This document shows, piece by piece, positions 1-7,156 of a stretch of DNA of 9,368 bases. The stretch's first letter is position 1, and each line of letters begins with the position of its first letter. Both the position numbers and the translations under genes were made by a program. The DNA is from Clostridiales bacterium (GTDB taxonomy: Bacteria; Bacillota; Clostridia; Peptostreptococcales; Anaerovoracaceae). The notes under the pieces are model-generated. The model ran no database searches and was not told the DNA's origin. It saw only the letters and a list, made by a program, of their open reading frames with translations. The DNA lies in assembly GCA_012735285.1 (NCBI GenBank), contig JAAYHT010000148.1, positions 1-9,368 of the forward strand, written 5' to 3'.

Positions 1-999
1 GGCCGGCTGTGGTAAGAGACAGTAATTATCTATAATCTCAGAATCTCCACCCTGAGCTTCAATCAGCTCTTTAAACTTTCCAAGAGCTTTTCCACTTTCT
101 AAAGCCTCTATTGCCATGTCCTTTCCTTCTTTGGGCGTAGAGGCCTTGCCCCCTGCAAATATCATGTATCCAGATAGTACCAAGGCTAACTCGGTTATAT
201 CATTAGAACCCTGGTTTTTCAGTGTATCTATTGCTTCAATTACTTCAAGGCTGTTTCCAACGGCCCTACCTAAAGGCTGATCCATGTTTGTTATCAAAGC
301 TATGGTCTTTTTACCGTCATCCTTTCCAATGTCCACCATTACTTTAGCAAGTTTATAGGCATCATCAAAGTTTTTCATAAAGGCACCGCTGCCGCATTTA
401 ACATCTAAGACTATAGCATCACAGCCTAGGGCTAATTTTTTACTCATTATGCTAGAACTAATAAGACTGATATTTTCAACAGTTGCAGTTACATCTCTTA
501 ATGCATAGAGCTTTTTATCAGCTGTTGCTAATTCCTCTGTCTGGCTTATTATCGAAAGTCCAATTTTATTTACAATATCTATAAATTCATTTTTACTAAA
601 TGATGTCTTAAAACCAGGTATTGATTCCAATTTATCAATAGTGCCTCCCGTAAAGCCTAGACCCCTCCCTGACATCTTTGCAATAGGAACACCACAGGAT
701 GCAGCAATTGGAGCAACTATTAGGGTAGTCTTATCTCCTACACCACCGGTGCTATGCTTATCTACTGTTATACCTTTTATCGGTGAAAGATCTATAACTT
801 CACCTGAATATTTCATTGCGTTAGTCAGATGATAGGTCTCTTCACGATTCATTTTTTGAAAATAAATGGCCATTAAAAGAGCTGATACCTGATAATCCGG
901 GATATCACCCTTGGTATAGCCCTCTATAAAGAAATCTATTTCTTGTTTTGTTAATGCCTTACCCTCTCTTTTTTTAAGGATAATATCATACATATTCAT
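1..999 (-). CDS. pdp: Pyrimidine-nucleoside phosphorylase, 3' end cut by the window
   Basis: Cytosolic enzyme that splits uridine, thymidine or deoxyuridine with phosphate into base plus (deoxy)ribose-1-phosphate. The frame is open without a stop from ATG 999 to the left edge, giving 333 residues; the family is usually about 430, so roughly the last 100 are outside. Visible motifs: KHSTGGVGDK at residues 81-90 (phosphate/sugar site), the family signature SGRGLGFTGGTIDKLE at 110-125, LYALRDVTATV around 165-173 with Arg168, and S183/K187, positions known to contact the pyrimidine in this family. The start MNMYDII matches the family N-terminus; a second ATG lies 6 bases in. The ribosome site is weak (AGGGTAG) and overlaps the deoB stop, which ends 9 bp upstream, so translation may be coupled. 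It is the last gene visible of the rmuC-phosphoesterase-deoB-pdp block, and its product feeds DeoB. Distinguished from DeoA only by overall resemblance to Firmicutes Pdp. Confidence 0.95.
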   Translation of the reverse strand, partial: MNMYDIILKKREGKALTKQEIDFFIEGYTKGDIPDYQVSALLMAIYFQKMNREETYHLTNAMKYSGEVIDLSPIKGITVDKHSTGGVGDKTTLIVAPIAASCGVPIAKMSGRGLGFTGGTIDKLESIPGFKTSFSKNEFIDIVNKIGLSIISQTEELATADKKLYALRDVTATVENISLISSSIMSKKLALGCDAIVLDVKCGSGAFMKNFDDAYKLAKVMVDIGKDDGKKTIALITNMDQPLGRAVGNSLEVIEAIDTLKNQGSNDITELALVLSGYMIFAGGKASTPKEGKDMAIEALESGKALGKFKELIEAQGGDSEIIDNYCLLPQPA

Positions 1000-1008
1000 G
1001 ATTCTACC

Positions 1009-2172
1009 CTATTTCAAAACCTGATCTAAGAAACTGTCCCCAACGCTGGGTTTATCTAGATCTAAATAATCAGCTATCGTAGCAGCAATATCTGCAAATG
1101 TTTCTCTTGTTCCTAGGTCAATTCCTGCTTTTATCTTTTCACCATAAATTAACATCGGAACATATTCTCTGGTATGATCCCATCCCTTATGGGAGGGATC
1201 GTTGCCGTGATCTGCGCAAAGGATTAATATTTCGTCCTGTTTCATTACTTTGAATATTTCAGGTAATCTTGAATCAAATTCTTCTAAACTTTTTCCGTAG
1301 CCTAAAGGATCTCTTCTATGTCCATAAACTGAATCAAAATCAACTAGATTTGTAAATATTAATCCTTCAAAATCCTCATTCATAGCGATTATAGTCTTGT
1401 CAATGCCATCTCGGTTATTCTCAGTATGAACAGATTTGCTGATCCCGCTTCCGTTAAATATATCTTTTATTTTCCCAACGGCATAAACCAGCTTGCCTGA
1501 TTCTTCGATTAGATTTAATACAGTTTTAGCCCTGGGTGAAACAGAATAATCCTTACGATCAGAGGTCCTTGTGTAAACACCGTCTTTCTCAACAAAGGGT
1601 CGTGCTATTACCCTTCCAACTAGATAGTCGCCAACCAGCATTTTCCTTGCAATCTCACAATATTCATACAGCTTCTCTAATGGCACTACCTCTATATTAG
1701 CCGCAATTTGAAATACGCTGTCTGCTGAAGTATAAATAATTGGCTTTCCTGTAGCTTTATGTTCAGGCCCCAACTCTTTTATTATCTCAGTACCTGATGC
1801 ACGATAGTTTCCTAATGTTTCAATTCCTATAGCCTTCTCGTACTCTTTTATAAATTCATCGGGAAACCTTTCAAAGGTCTTAAAAGGTTCTTCCGTGTAC
1901 AAACCAGCTATTTCCCAATGTCCTGTTATGGTGTCCTTTCCCTTTGAGAGTTCTGCCATGCGGGCATAAGATGCTATCGGCTCAATTACGCCTCCAATAT
2001 CCACACCTTCTATATTCCCCAAACCCATTTTTATTAGGTTTGGTATCTTTAATTCTTTGTTTGCCTCGTATATACTTCTTAGGGTATTGCTACCTTCATC
2101 ACCGTATTTGTGAGCATCCGGTAAAGCACCTATGCCCAAGCTATCAAGAACTATAAGGGTTACTCTCTTCAT
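1009..2172 (-). CDS. deoB: Phosphopentomutase
   Basis: Cytosolic Mn-dependent enzyme interconverting ribose- or deoxyribose-1-phosphate and the 5-phosphates, linking nucleoside breakdown to pentose metabolism. It has 387 residues, normal for bacterial DeoB, and is an alkaline-phosphatase-superfamily protein. By comparison with the Bacillus cereus enzyme the key residues are all present: D10 in VLDSLGIG, the phosphorylated threonine T81 in KDTITGHWE, D280 and H285 in VDFDSVYGHRRDP, D321-H322 in ADHGND, and H333 in DHTREY. The start ATG overlaps the stop of the upstream phosphoesterase gene in an ATGA (2169-2172) and is served by AAGGAG 7-8 bases upstream, inside that gene. The downstream neighbour pdp supplies its substrate. 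The purine phosphorylase gene (punA) often found beside deoB in Firmicutes is not between deoB and pdp here. Confidence 0.97.
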   Translation of the reverse strand: MKRVTLIVLDSLGIGALPDAHKYGDEGSNTLRSIYEANKELKIPNLIKMGLGNIEGVDIGGVIEPIASYARMAELSKGKDTITGHWEIAGLYTEEPFKTFERFPDEFIKEYEKAIGIETLGNYRASGTEIIKELGPEHKATGKPIIYTSADSVFQIAANIEVVPLEKLYEYCEIARKMLVGDYLVGRVIARPFVEKDGVYTRTSDRKDYSVSPRAKTVLNLIEESGKLVYAVGKIKDIFNGSGISKSVHTENNRDGIDKTIIAMNEDFEGLIFTNLVDFDSVYGHRRDPLGYGKSLEEFDSRLPEIFKVMKQDEILILCADHGNDPSHKGWDHTREYVPMLIYGEKIKAGIDLGTRETFADIAATIADYLDLDKPSVGDSFLDQVLK

Positions 2173-2876
2173 ACTTCATCTCCTTTTGGAATTATCTTTA
2201 AAGGACAGCATCTTAGATAATCACAAGATACTAGTTTGTATTCTACCCCGTTTCTTATTCCCTGAATCCCTTTTCGATGGGACTCAGTTCCGTGGAGATG
2301 ACCATAAACAACCAGTTCAACTCCATATTCTTCAAACAGCTCAGTGAATCCTGAATCTTCTTGTCTATCATTTGAAGGCGGGTAATGAATCGCACCTATA
2401 ATCTTGCACATCCCATCCTTCCTAGCCAGTTCGAGTGATGTCCTAAGCCTTCCAAGCTCCCTTTTATAGATCTTCAAATCATGGGCTGTAAATTCAGTAT
2501 CCCCTGGGCATATCCAGCCCCTACTGCCGCAAATAGCGTATTCACCTGCTGTGTAATATGAATTCTGCATAAAAAACATGTTTTCATCAAACTGGTTGAG
2601 CTTTGAAATAGAGGACCACCAAAGATCATGATTACCTTTAATAAGTACTTTTTTACCTGGCAAATTTTTAATCCAGCTAAGATCACAGCTAGCCTCTTCA
2701 CGTTTCAAAGCCCAAGAAATATCACCTGCTATGATGACAACATCGTCTTCCTTTACTAGAGTTTTCCAATTTTGTTCGACCCTTTCCACATGATTAACCC
2801 ATTCACCCCCGTAAATATCCATGGGTTTATCAGAGTTAAAGGAAAGATGTAAATCAGCAATAGCATATATATTCAT
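2169..2876 (-). CDS. Calcineurin-like metallophosphoesterase
   Basis: Predicted cytosolic phosphohydrolase of 235 residues with a complete two-metal calcineurin fold signature: D8 and H10 in ADLHL, D52 in AGDISW, N82-H83 in GNHDLWW, H164 in AIHYPP, and H193/H195 in YGHLHG. This pattern (GDISW, GNHDLWWSS, GHLHG) resembles the small uncharacterised clostridial phosphoesterase group once catalogued as COG1768. The substrate cannot be read from the sequence; nucleotides, phosphoproteins or phosphodiesters are all possible. There is no signal peptide or membrane segment. The gene starts 3 bp after the rmuC stop, with GAGG inside the rmuC end and an 8-base spacer, and its stop overlaps the deoB start. 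It is thus translationally linked on both sides, but that does not show that it acts in nucleoside salvage. Confidence 0.9.
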   Translation of the reverse strand: MNIYAIADLHLSFNSDKPMDIYGGEWVNHVERVEQNWKTLVKEDDVVIIAGDISWALKREEASCDLSWIKNLPGKKVLIKGNHDLWWSSISKLNQFDENMFFMQNSYYTAGEYAICGSRGWICPGDTEFTAHDLKIYKRELGRLRTSLELARKDGMCKIIGAIHYPPSNDRQEDSGFTELFEEYGVELVVYGHLHGTESHRKGIQGIRNGVEYKLVSCDYLRCCPLKIIPKGDEV

Positions 2877-2879
2877 AGT

Positions 2880-4193
2880 CTATTCCTCATTATCTTCATC
2901 TTCTAAGATGCCTAAAATATTCCGGCTTTTATCCTCAGGTAGTTCAGTAACACTTCTAAGCTTACTTTGAATTTTGCGCGTTCTTGTACCCACCAGCTTA
3001 TCTAATTCGGCATTCGCTTGGTTGATCCTGCGCTGAGTTGCCTCCAGAACATCGCCAAACTTGTTAAACTCAGTTTTAACTGCTGCAAGTATCTCCCATA
3101 CCTCACTGGAGTGCTTTTGTATAGCCAGCGTTTTGAATCCCATCTGCAGACTATTCAAAAGCGCTGCCATGGTTGTGGGTCCTGCAATATTGATCCTATA
3201 TTCCCTTTGCAAAGGTTCCACTAATCCAATTCTTACAACTTCAGAATACAGTCCTTCAAAGGGAAGAAACATTATTCCGAAATCAGTAGTTTGAGGTGGT
3301 GAGATGTATTTATCTCGAATACTTTTAGCAAAGCTTTTTATTGTTCTTTCAAGCTGTTTTTTAGCTTCCTCTATTTCAACAGGATCTCCTGTTTCATAGG
3401 CATTAACCAGCCTACTATAGGTTTCTGCAGGGAACTTGGCATCGATGGGAAGATAGACAAACCCGTCATCATCTCCGGGAAGTTTAATTGCATACTCTAC
3501 ACGTTCGGAAGAACCTTTTTTTGTTGCAATATTTTCTTCGTACTGATCCGGGTTTAAGATCTCTTCAAGTATTGCACCAAGCTGAATCTCTCCTAAAATT
3601 CCTCTGGTCTTAACATTGGATAAAACTTTCTTGAGATCACCCACGCCAGATGCTAGATTCTGCATCTCTCCTAAACCTTTATATACCTGCTCTAACCTTT
3701 CGCTAACCAATTTAAAAGATTGGCTGATTCTATTCTCTAAGGTCTTTTGTAGCTTTTCATCGACCGTTTCTCGCATCTGCTCTAATTTTCTTTCATTATC
3801 TTTTTGTATTGCAGTTAATTTGTTTTCCATTAACTCTTCAATGTTTTTTAGCCTTTCGTTTACTGTCTTTTGTAGCGATTCGCTATTCTTTGCAAGCATA
3901 TTATTAAGCTCAGTTAATCTTTTATCTTGAAGATCAGCCGACTGCTTTTGAGATCCTGAAAGGATTTCGGCTAAGCTCTTAAAACTTGATTGTATGTAGC
4001 TTATTGTTTCTTTTCTTGATTCTGCTATTTCAGATCCTAAATCCTTTTCTAGCTTTTCAAACTGACCGATAATCTCTATATTTTTCTCTTTTGAAGATGT
4101 GTTCTTTTCTATACTTTGTAATTTCATGAAAAGAATTAAGAAAGCCACTGCTATCAGCAGAGCTAATATTACTAAAGTGGTAGCTTCCACCAT
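2880..4193 (-). CDS. rmuC: RmuC family DNA recombination protein
   Basis: RmuC homologue of 437 residues. In E. coli, loss of RmuC raises inversion at short inverted repeats, and the family is thought to carry a restriction-nuclease-like fold. Here residues 4-23 form one hydrophobic N-terminal anchor, 25-190 are a long charged, Lys/Glu-rich coiled coil, and 195-400 are the conserved RmuC domain. Landmarks are RGILGEIQL (198-206), a possible nuclease core with E233 and IDAKFP (D251, K253), and LPFEGLY (310-316). The tail is acidic (EDEDNEE). The start is supported by AGAGGTG 5 bases upstream of the ATG. It is the first gene of the minus-strand block, with an extended -10 promoter candidate about 60 bases upstream, and is divergent from the FeoB-like gene. 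Assignment to the family is firm; biochemical activity is inferred from homologues. Confidence 0.93.
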   Translation of the reverse strand: MVEATTLVILALLIAVAFLILFMKLQSIEKNTSSKEKNIEIIGQFEKLEKDLGSEIAESRKETISYIQSSFKSLAEILSGSQKQSADLQDKRLTELNNMLAKNSESLQKTVNERLKNIEELMENKLTAIQKDNERKLEQMRETVDEKLQKTLENRISQSFKLVSERLEQVYKGLGEMQNLASGVGDLKKVLSNVKTRGILGEIQLGAILEEILNPDQYEENIATKKGSSERVEYAIKLPGDDDGFVYLPIDAKFPAETYSRLVNAYETGDPVEIEEAKKQLERTIKSFAKSIRDKYISPPQTTDFGIMFLPFEGLYSEVVRIGLVEPLQREYRINIAGPTTMAALLNSLQMGFKTLAIQKHSSEVWEILAAVKTEFNKFGDVLEATQRRINQANAELDKLVGTRTRKIQSKLRSVTELPEDKSRNILGILEDEDNEE

Positions 4194-4251
4194 TTACACC
4201 TCTACTTTCGTCATTAAGCAGTTAAAATAATCATAATATACTATAACAAAC

Positions 4252-4260
4252 ATTATAGCA
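4252..4260 (-). promoter_or_regulatory. Extended -10 promoter candidate for the rmuC operon
   Basis: Reading the minus strand, TGCTATAAT gives a perfect -10 hexamer (4257-4252) with the TG of an extended -10. The -35 position (TTTTTA at 17 bp spacing) is poor, which is usual for extended -10 promoters. Transcription would begin near 4245, about 50 bases before the rmuC start. A perfect 6-6-6 dyad (CTATAA, 6 bases, TTATAG; 4241-4258) overlaps it. In such AT-rich sequence the match is suggestive, not proof. Confidence 0.5.
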
Positions 4261-4299
4261 TTAAATTTCACTATTAAAAAGGAAATTTAAGGTCAGACC

Positions 4300-5424
4300 A
4301 TGTTACAAAGATTGGATAAAGCGTTAATAAGGCCTGTAACAGGAATACCTATAATAATCTGCATTATGATTGGGGTATTCCTGTTTGTTGGGAGGTTTGT
4401 GGCTCAAACTGTTGTGGATTTTACTCAAAGTTATTTGTTTGGCGAGTTATACTATAACTTTATCATGAGCTACGCTACAACTTTTTTTGATTTGGATTCA
4501 TTTTTAGGCTGTTTATTATTTGGTGAATACGGTCTTTTAACTATGATACCTATATATCTTTTTGGTCTGCTCCTTCCCTTAGTTTTCTCATTTTATTTTG
4601 TTATGACCCTTTTGCAGGATTCAGGAATATTCCATAGGATCTCCGTTCTAGCTGATAAAGTATTTCGAGCTATAGGTTTGTCAGGGGGAGCTATAGTACC
4701 AATAGTTTTAGGGTTTGGATGTGTGACAGCTGCTCTCATCTCAGTAGGAACATTAAAATCTAAAAGGGAGCAGCTAATAGCAAGCGTTTTACTTTGCTTT
4801 TCTTTTCCCTGCTCAGCCCAACTAACCATAGTATTAGCCATCTCTTCTTTTCTCGAGATCAAATACATACTGCTATATTTCTTCACAATCCTCACTATAT
4901 TTTTACTCTCTGGCTTTATTTTAAATTTCCTTATTCCCGGAAAATCAAGTAAATACATACCTCGACTTCCAGCCCTTGTTATGCCAAGCATAACTAATGT
5001 GTTTAACAAGACAATTAGAGAGTCCAAGGATTTTATCATAGATGCCACCCCTAGTTTTATAATTGGCGGAGCCCTGATGGCTATATTGCATTACACAAAC
5101 AGTTTTGTGAAGATTTACAAACTGTTTTCTCCTCTAACTTCAGGCTTGCTTAAGCTACCTGATCAGGCAACGGATCTTTTTTTGCTGTCCATAATTAAAA
5201 AAGATGTTGCTGCCGCAAGTCTCTATTCAATTGTCTCACAAAACATTATGACGGATTTTCAAATAACTATTGCCTTAATAGTAATGACTCTCTTTGTTCC
5301 ATGTTTTGCTTCAGCTATGGTACTTTTTAAAGACAGGGGCCCCCTTGTTGCCATTATTATCTATATTGCGTGCTTTTTAGTTGGATTTACGACAGGAGGA
5401 CTTATCAATATCATTTTTTCTTGA
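4300..5424 (+). CDS. FeoB-like ferrous iron permease domain protein lacking the G domain
   Basis: Polytopic membrane protein of 374 residues with about eight hydrophobic segments. Its motifs follow the membrane half of ferrous iron transporter FeoB in order: LDKALIRPVTGIP (5-17, like the FeoB linker and first helix), LLQDSGIFHR (104-113), IGLSGGAIVPIVLGFGC (125-141), TLKSKREQL (151-159), FPCSAQ (169-174), IIKKDVAAASL (298-308, like FeoB AKEVVV..L) and LFVPCFASAMVLFKDRG (331-347). The two Gate regions and the conserved cysteines C141, C171 and C335 are kept, but the FeoB GFGCNVPA motif has become GFGCVTAA. The roughly 270-residue GTPase/GDI region that begins FeoB is absent, and no GTPase or FeoA gene is nearby. 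The start is supported by TAAGG 7-8 bases upstream. It is probably a cation or iron permease, or a Gate-domain transporter with another substrate; substrate and energy source are unknown. Other Gate proteins such as sporulation protein YlbJ fit less well. Confidence 0.82.
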   Translation: MLQRLDKALIRPVTGIPIIICIMIGVFLFVGRFVAQTVVDFTQSYLFGELYYNFIMSYATTFFDLDSFLGCLLFGEYGLLTMIPIYLFGLLLPLVFSFYFVMTLLQDSGIFHRISVLADKVFRAIGLSGGAIVPIVLGFGCVTAALISVGTLKSKREQLIASVLLCFSFPCSAQLTIVLAISSFLEIKYILLYFFTILTIFLLSGFILNFLIPGKSSKYIPRLPALVMPSITNVFNKTIRESKDFIIDATPSFIIGGALMAILHYTNSFVKIYKLFSPLTSGLLKLPDQATDLFLLSIIKKDVAAASLYSIVSQNIMTDFQITIALIVMTLFVPCFASAMVLFKDRGPLVAIIIYIACFLVGFTTGGLINIIFS

Positions 5425-5449
5425 ACTATAGGGAGTTTCATAATAGAAT
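5421..5449 (+). promoter_or_regulatory. Promoter candidate for the GH18 gene
   Basis: TTGAAC (5421-5426, 4 of 6 to the -35 consensus), a 17-base spacer, then TAGAAT (5444-5449, 5 of 6 to -10). Transcription would start near 5456, about 29 bases before the GH18 ATG. CATAATA (5439-5445) overlaps the -10 and matches the -10 consensus of the forespore factor sigma-G, but I see no matching -35. The GH18 gene may therefore have its own promoter or simply be read through from the permease gene 60 bp upstream, as no terminator separates them. Confidence 0.35.
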
Positions 5450-5484
5450 TAAAGAGATATATCTACATAGTAAAGGGGAAACAA

Positions 5485-7152
5485 ATGAAGAATATATTTA
5501 AGATTATCTGCTTTATTTTTTTAATCACAGTTGTACTTCTTAGTAGTGGTTTGTTAGAAACAGCTAGTTATGGAGCTAATTATTCCTACCCTATATATTA
5601 CGAAGGAAATAAATTAAGCGAAACAGGCTATTATGAAAAGAATACCCCCTACATACCTGTCTCAGTAGCGGAAAAATATGGGGACTTAAAAGGACTTTCG
5701 ATTGATTATAAAAATAAGAGGATTAATATAGATTTATCAAAGCTAAACATTATGATGGCCGATGATGTTACCACTAATTTTGCTAAGAGCCATGCCGGTA
5801 TTGCATATACACCTCTAAAAGAGATTGAAGGTAAGCTTTATGCTCCTTTAAACATTTTAGAACAGTTCTTAAAACTGAGCTATACAGTTAACTCGTCAAG
5901 CATTAAGCTGTATAGCTATAAAGGAACTGAACAGATTGCTAGAATTAATTCTGATGAGGTCAGAATAGCCCGTACCCTTCAATCAAATAACAGACAAGCC
6001 CATTTCCCGACTACAAAAGGAGAAATGGTCTTCATTGAAAGTGAGACAAGAAACTATTATAGAGTTAAATCCCAAGACGGTGTAACAGGATACGTAATGA
6101 AGTCAGACATTACTATTTATGACATAGATCTATCAAAGGTTGACTTCTATGCACCTAAGAAAGAAAAATATGTTCAGGGAAATGAGAAAATAAATCTTGT
6201 GTGGCAATATGTCGGCACTGTAACACCGGAAGCTCCTTCAAAGAAAGATGGTATAGATATATTGTCTCCGACATGGTTTGATCTAATAGTAAATGGAGAC
6301 GGTTCTGTTGAAAACAACGGAGATAAGGGCTTCACCGATATGGCTCATGACAGGGGCTATATGGTATGGGCCACAATTACCAATAATATGGGTAAGACCG
6401 GTTCAACAGCTTTCACAAGTAAGGTATTTAAGAACAGCGCCCTTCTCAACAGGTCGGTTGCCCAATTTTTATTCTACTCCTGTCTATATGATGTGGATGG
6501 GATTTGTATTGATTATGAACAAGTTTTAGACGAAGATGCTAACGGGCTAACTTCATTTACAGCTTTGTTAAGGAATTTTACAGAAAGACAGGGGCTGAAT
6601 CTTTCAATATGTACATTAGTTCCAAAGCCATGGACGATTGAGTATGACAGAAAAGCCTTAGCTAAATATGTTGATTACATAGCAGTAATGACCTATGACG
6701 AGCATTATTCAGGAAGTCCCGTAGCAGGTTCCATTGCTTCCCTTCCCTGGGTTGAAGAAGCCGTACAAGCCACATTAAATGAAGTTCCATCAAATCAAGT
6801 TTTGTTGGGTATACCAATGTATACCCGAGTTTGGGTAGTCGATAGCAACGGCAAGGTTGTACGCAATCCTTCAGCGACTATGCCTTACGTTCAGAACTTT
6901 ATTAAAGAAAATAATTTTACACCGATATGGCTCGAGAAAGAAAAGCAATACTTTATTTCCTATCCTAACGGCCCCTATACGGATAAAATCTGGATCGAGG
7001 ATTCCCGATCAGTTGCCAATCGCCTCAAGCTAGTTCAAGACTATAATTTAGCAGGTTCAGCCTGTTGGCAGTTCTCTCAGGCTAGTGAAGACATATGGCA
7101 GGTGTTTAACGGCATGCTTAAACAAGGAAAAACATTAAAAGATTATGAATAA
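5485..7152 (+). CDS. Exported spore-type GH18 peptidoglycan hydrolase with stalk and SH3-like domain
   Basis: Secreted or envelope protein of 555 residues, probably an N-acetylglucosaminidase acting on spore cortex or cell-wall glycan, like the YaaH/YdhD/SleL group. Domains: signal peptide or anchor 1-30; a region at 33-145 resembling the copper-amine-oxidase N-terminal stalk domain (repeated 'yvPl' units, IPVS and APLN); an SH3-like module around 150-212 (VRIARTL, YYRV, GVTGYVM); GH18 barrel about 235-545. The barrel carries DGICIDYE (338-345) with presumed acid E345, MTYDEHYSGSP (402-412), ASLPWVEEA (418-426), LGIPMYTRVW (441-450) and CWQFSQ (527-532). The second acidic position of the usual DxxDxDxE motif, Asn in many spore enzymes, is Cys341. 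The start is supported by AAAGGGG 6-7 bases upstream. The upstream permease gene is 60 bp away. The stop is 4 bp from the stop of the convergent Smr gene. Family is firm; a spore role is inferred. Confidence 0.92.
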   Translation: MKNIFKIICFIFLITVVLLSSGLLETASYGANYSYPIYYEGNKLSETGYYEKNTPYIPVSVAEKYGDLKGLSIDYKNKRINIDLSKLNIMMADDVTTNFAKSHAGIAYTPLKEIEGKLYAPLNILEQFLKLSYTVNSSSIKLYSYKGTEQIARINSDEVRIARTLQSNNRQAHFPTTKGEMVFIESETRNYYRVKSQDGVTGYVMKSDITIYDIDLSKVDFYAPKKEKYVQGNEKINLVWQYVGTVTPEAPSKKDGIDILSPTWFDLIVNGDGSVENNGDKGFTDMAHDRGYMVWATITNNMGKTGSTAFTSKVFKNSALLNRSVAQFLFYSCLYDVDGICIDYEQVLDEDANGLTSFTALLRNFTERQGLNLSICTLVPKPWTIEYDRKALAKYVDYIAVMTYDEHYSGSPVAGSIASLPWVEEAVQATLNEVPSNQVLLGIPMYTRVWVVDSNGKVVRNPSATMPYVQNFIKENNFTPIWLEKEKQYFISYPNGPYTDKIWIEDSRSVANRLKLVQDYNLAGSACWQFSQASEDIWQVFNGMLKQGKTLKDYE

Positions 7153-7156
7153 TCAA

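Noticed and set aside
641..832. Plus-strand open frame of 63 codons
   Set aside because: It lies opposite the pdp region encoding the KHSTGGVGDK and SGRG...GGT motifs, with no ribosome site; a shadow of pdp.
3616..3930. Plus-strand open frame of 104 codons, rich in Ser/Phe/Leu
   Set aside because: It is the reverse reading of the Lys/Glu-rich coiled coil of rmuC, which typically yields such frames; no ribosome site.
4593..5048. Minus-strand open frame of 151 codons
   Set aside because: It lies wholly inside the FeoB-like gene on the other strand, has no family resemblance, and is fully explained as a shadow.
7141..7154. GATTAT-GA-ATAATC inverted repeat over the GH18 stop codon
   Set aside because: The two-base loop is too tight, the stem is all weak pairs, and no proper T-run follows; the hairpin at 7264-7313 is a far better terminator.
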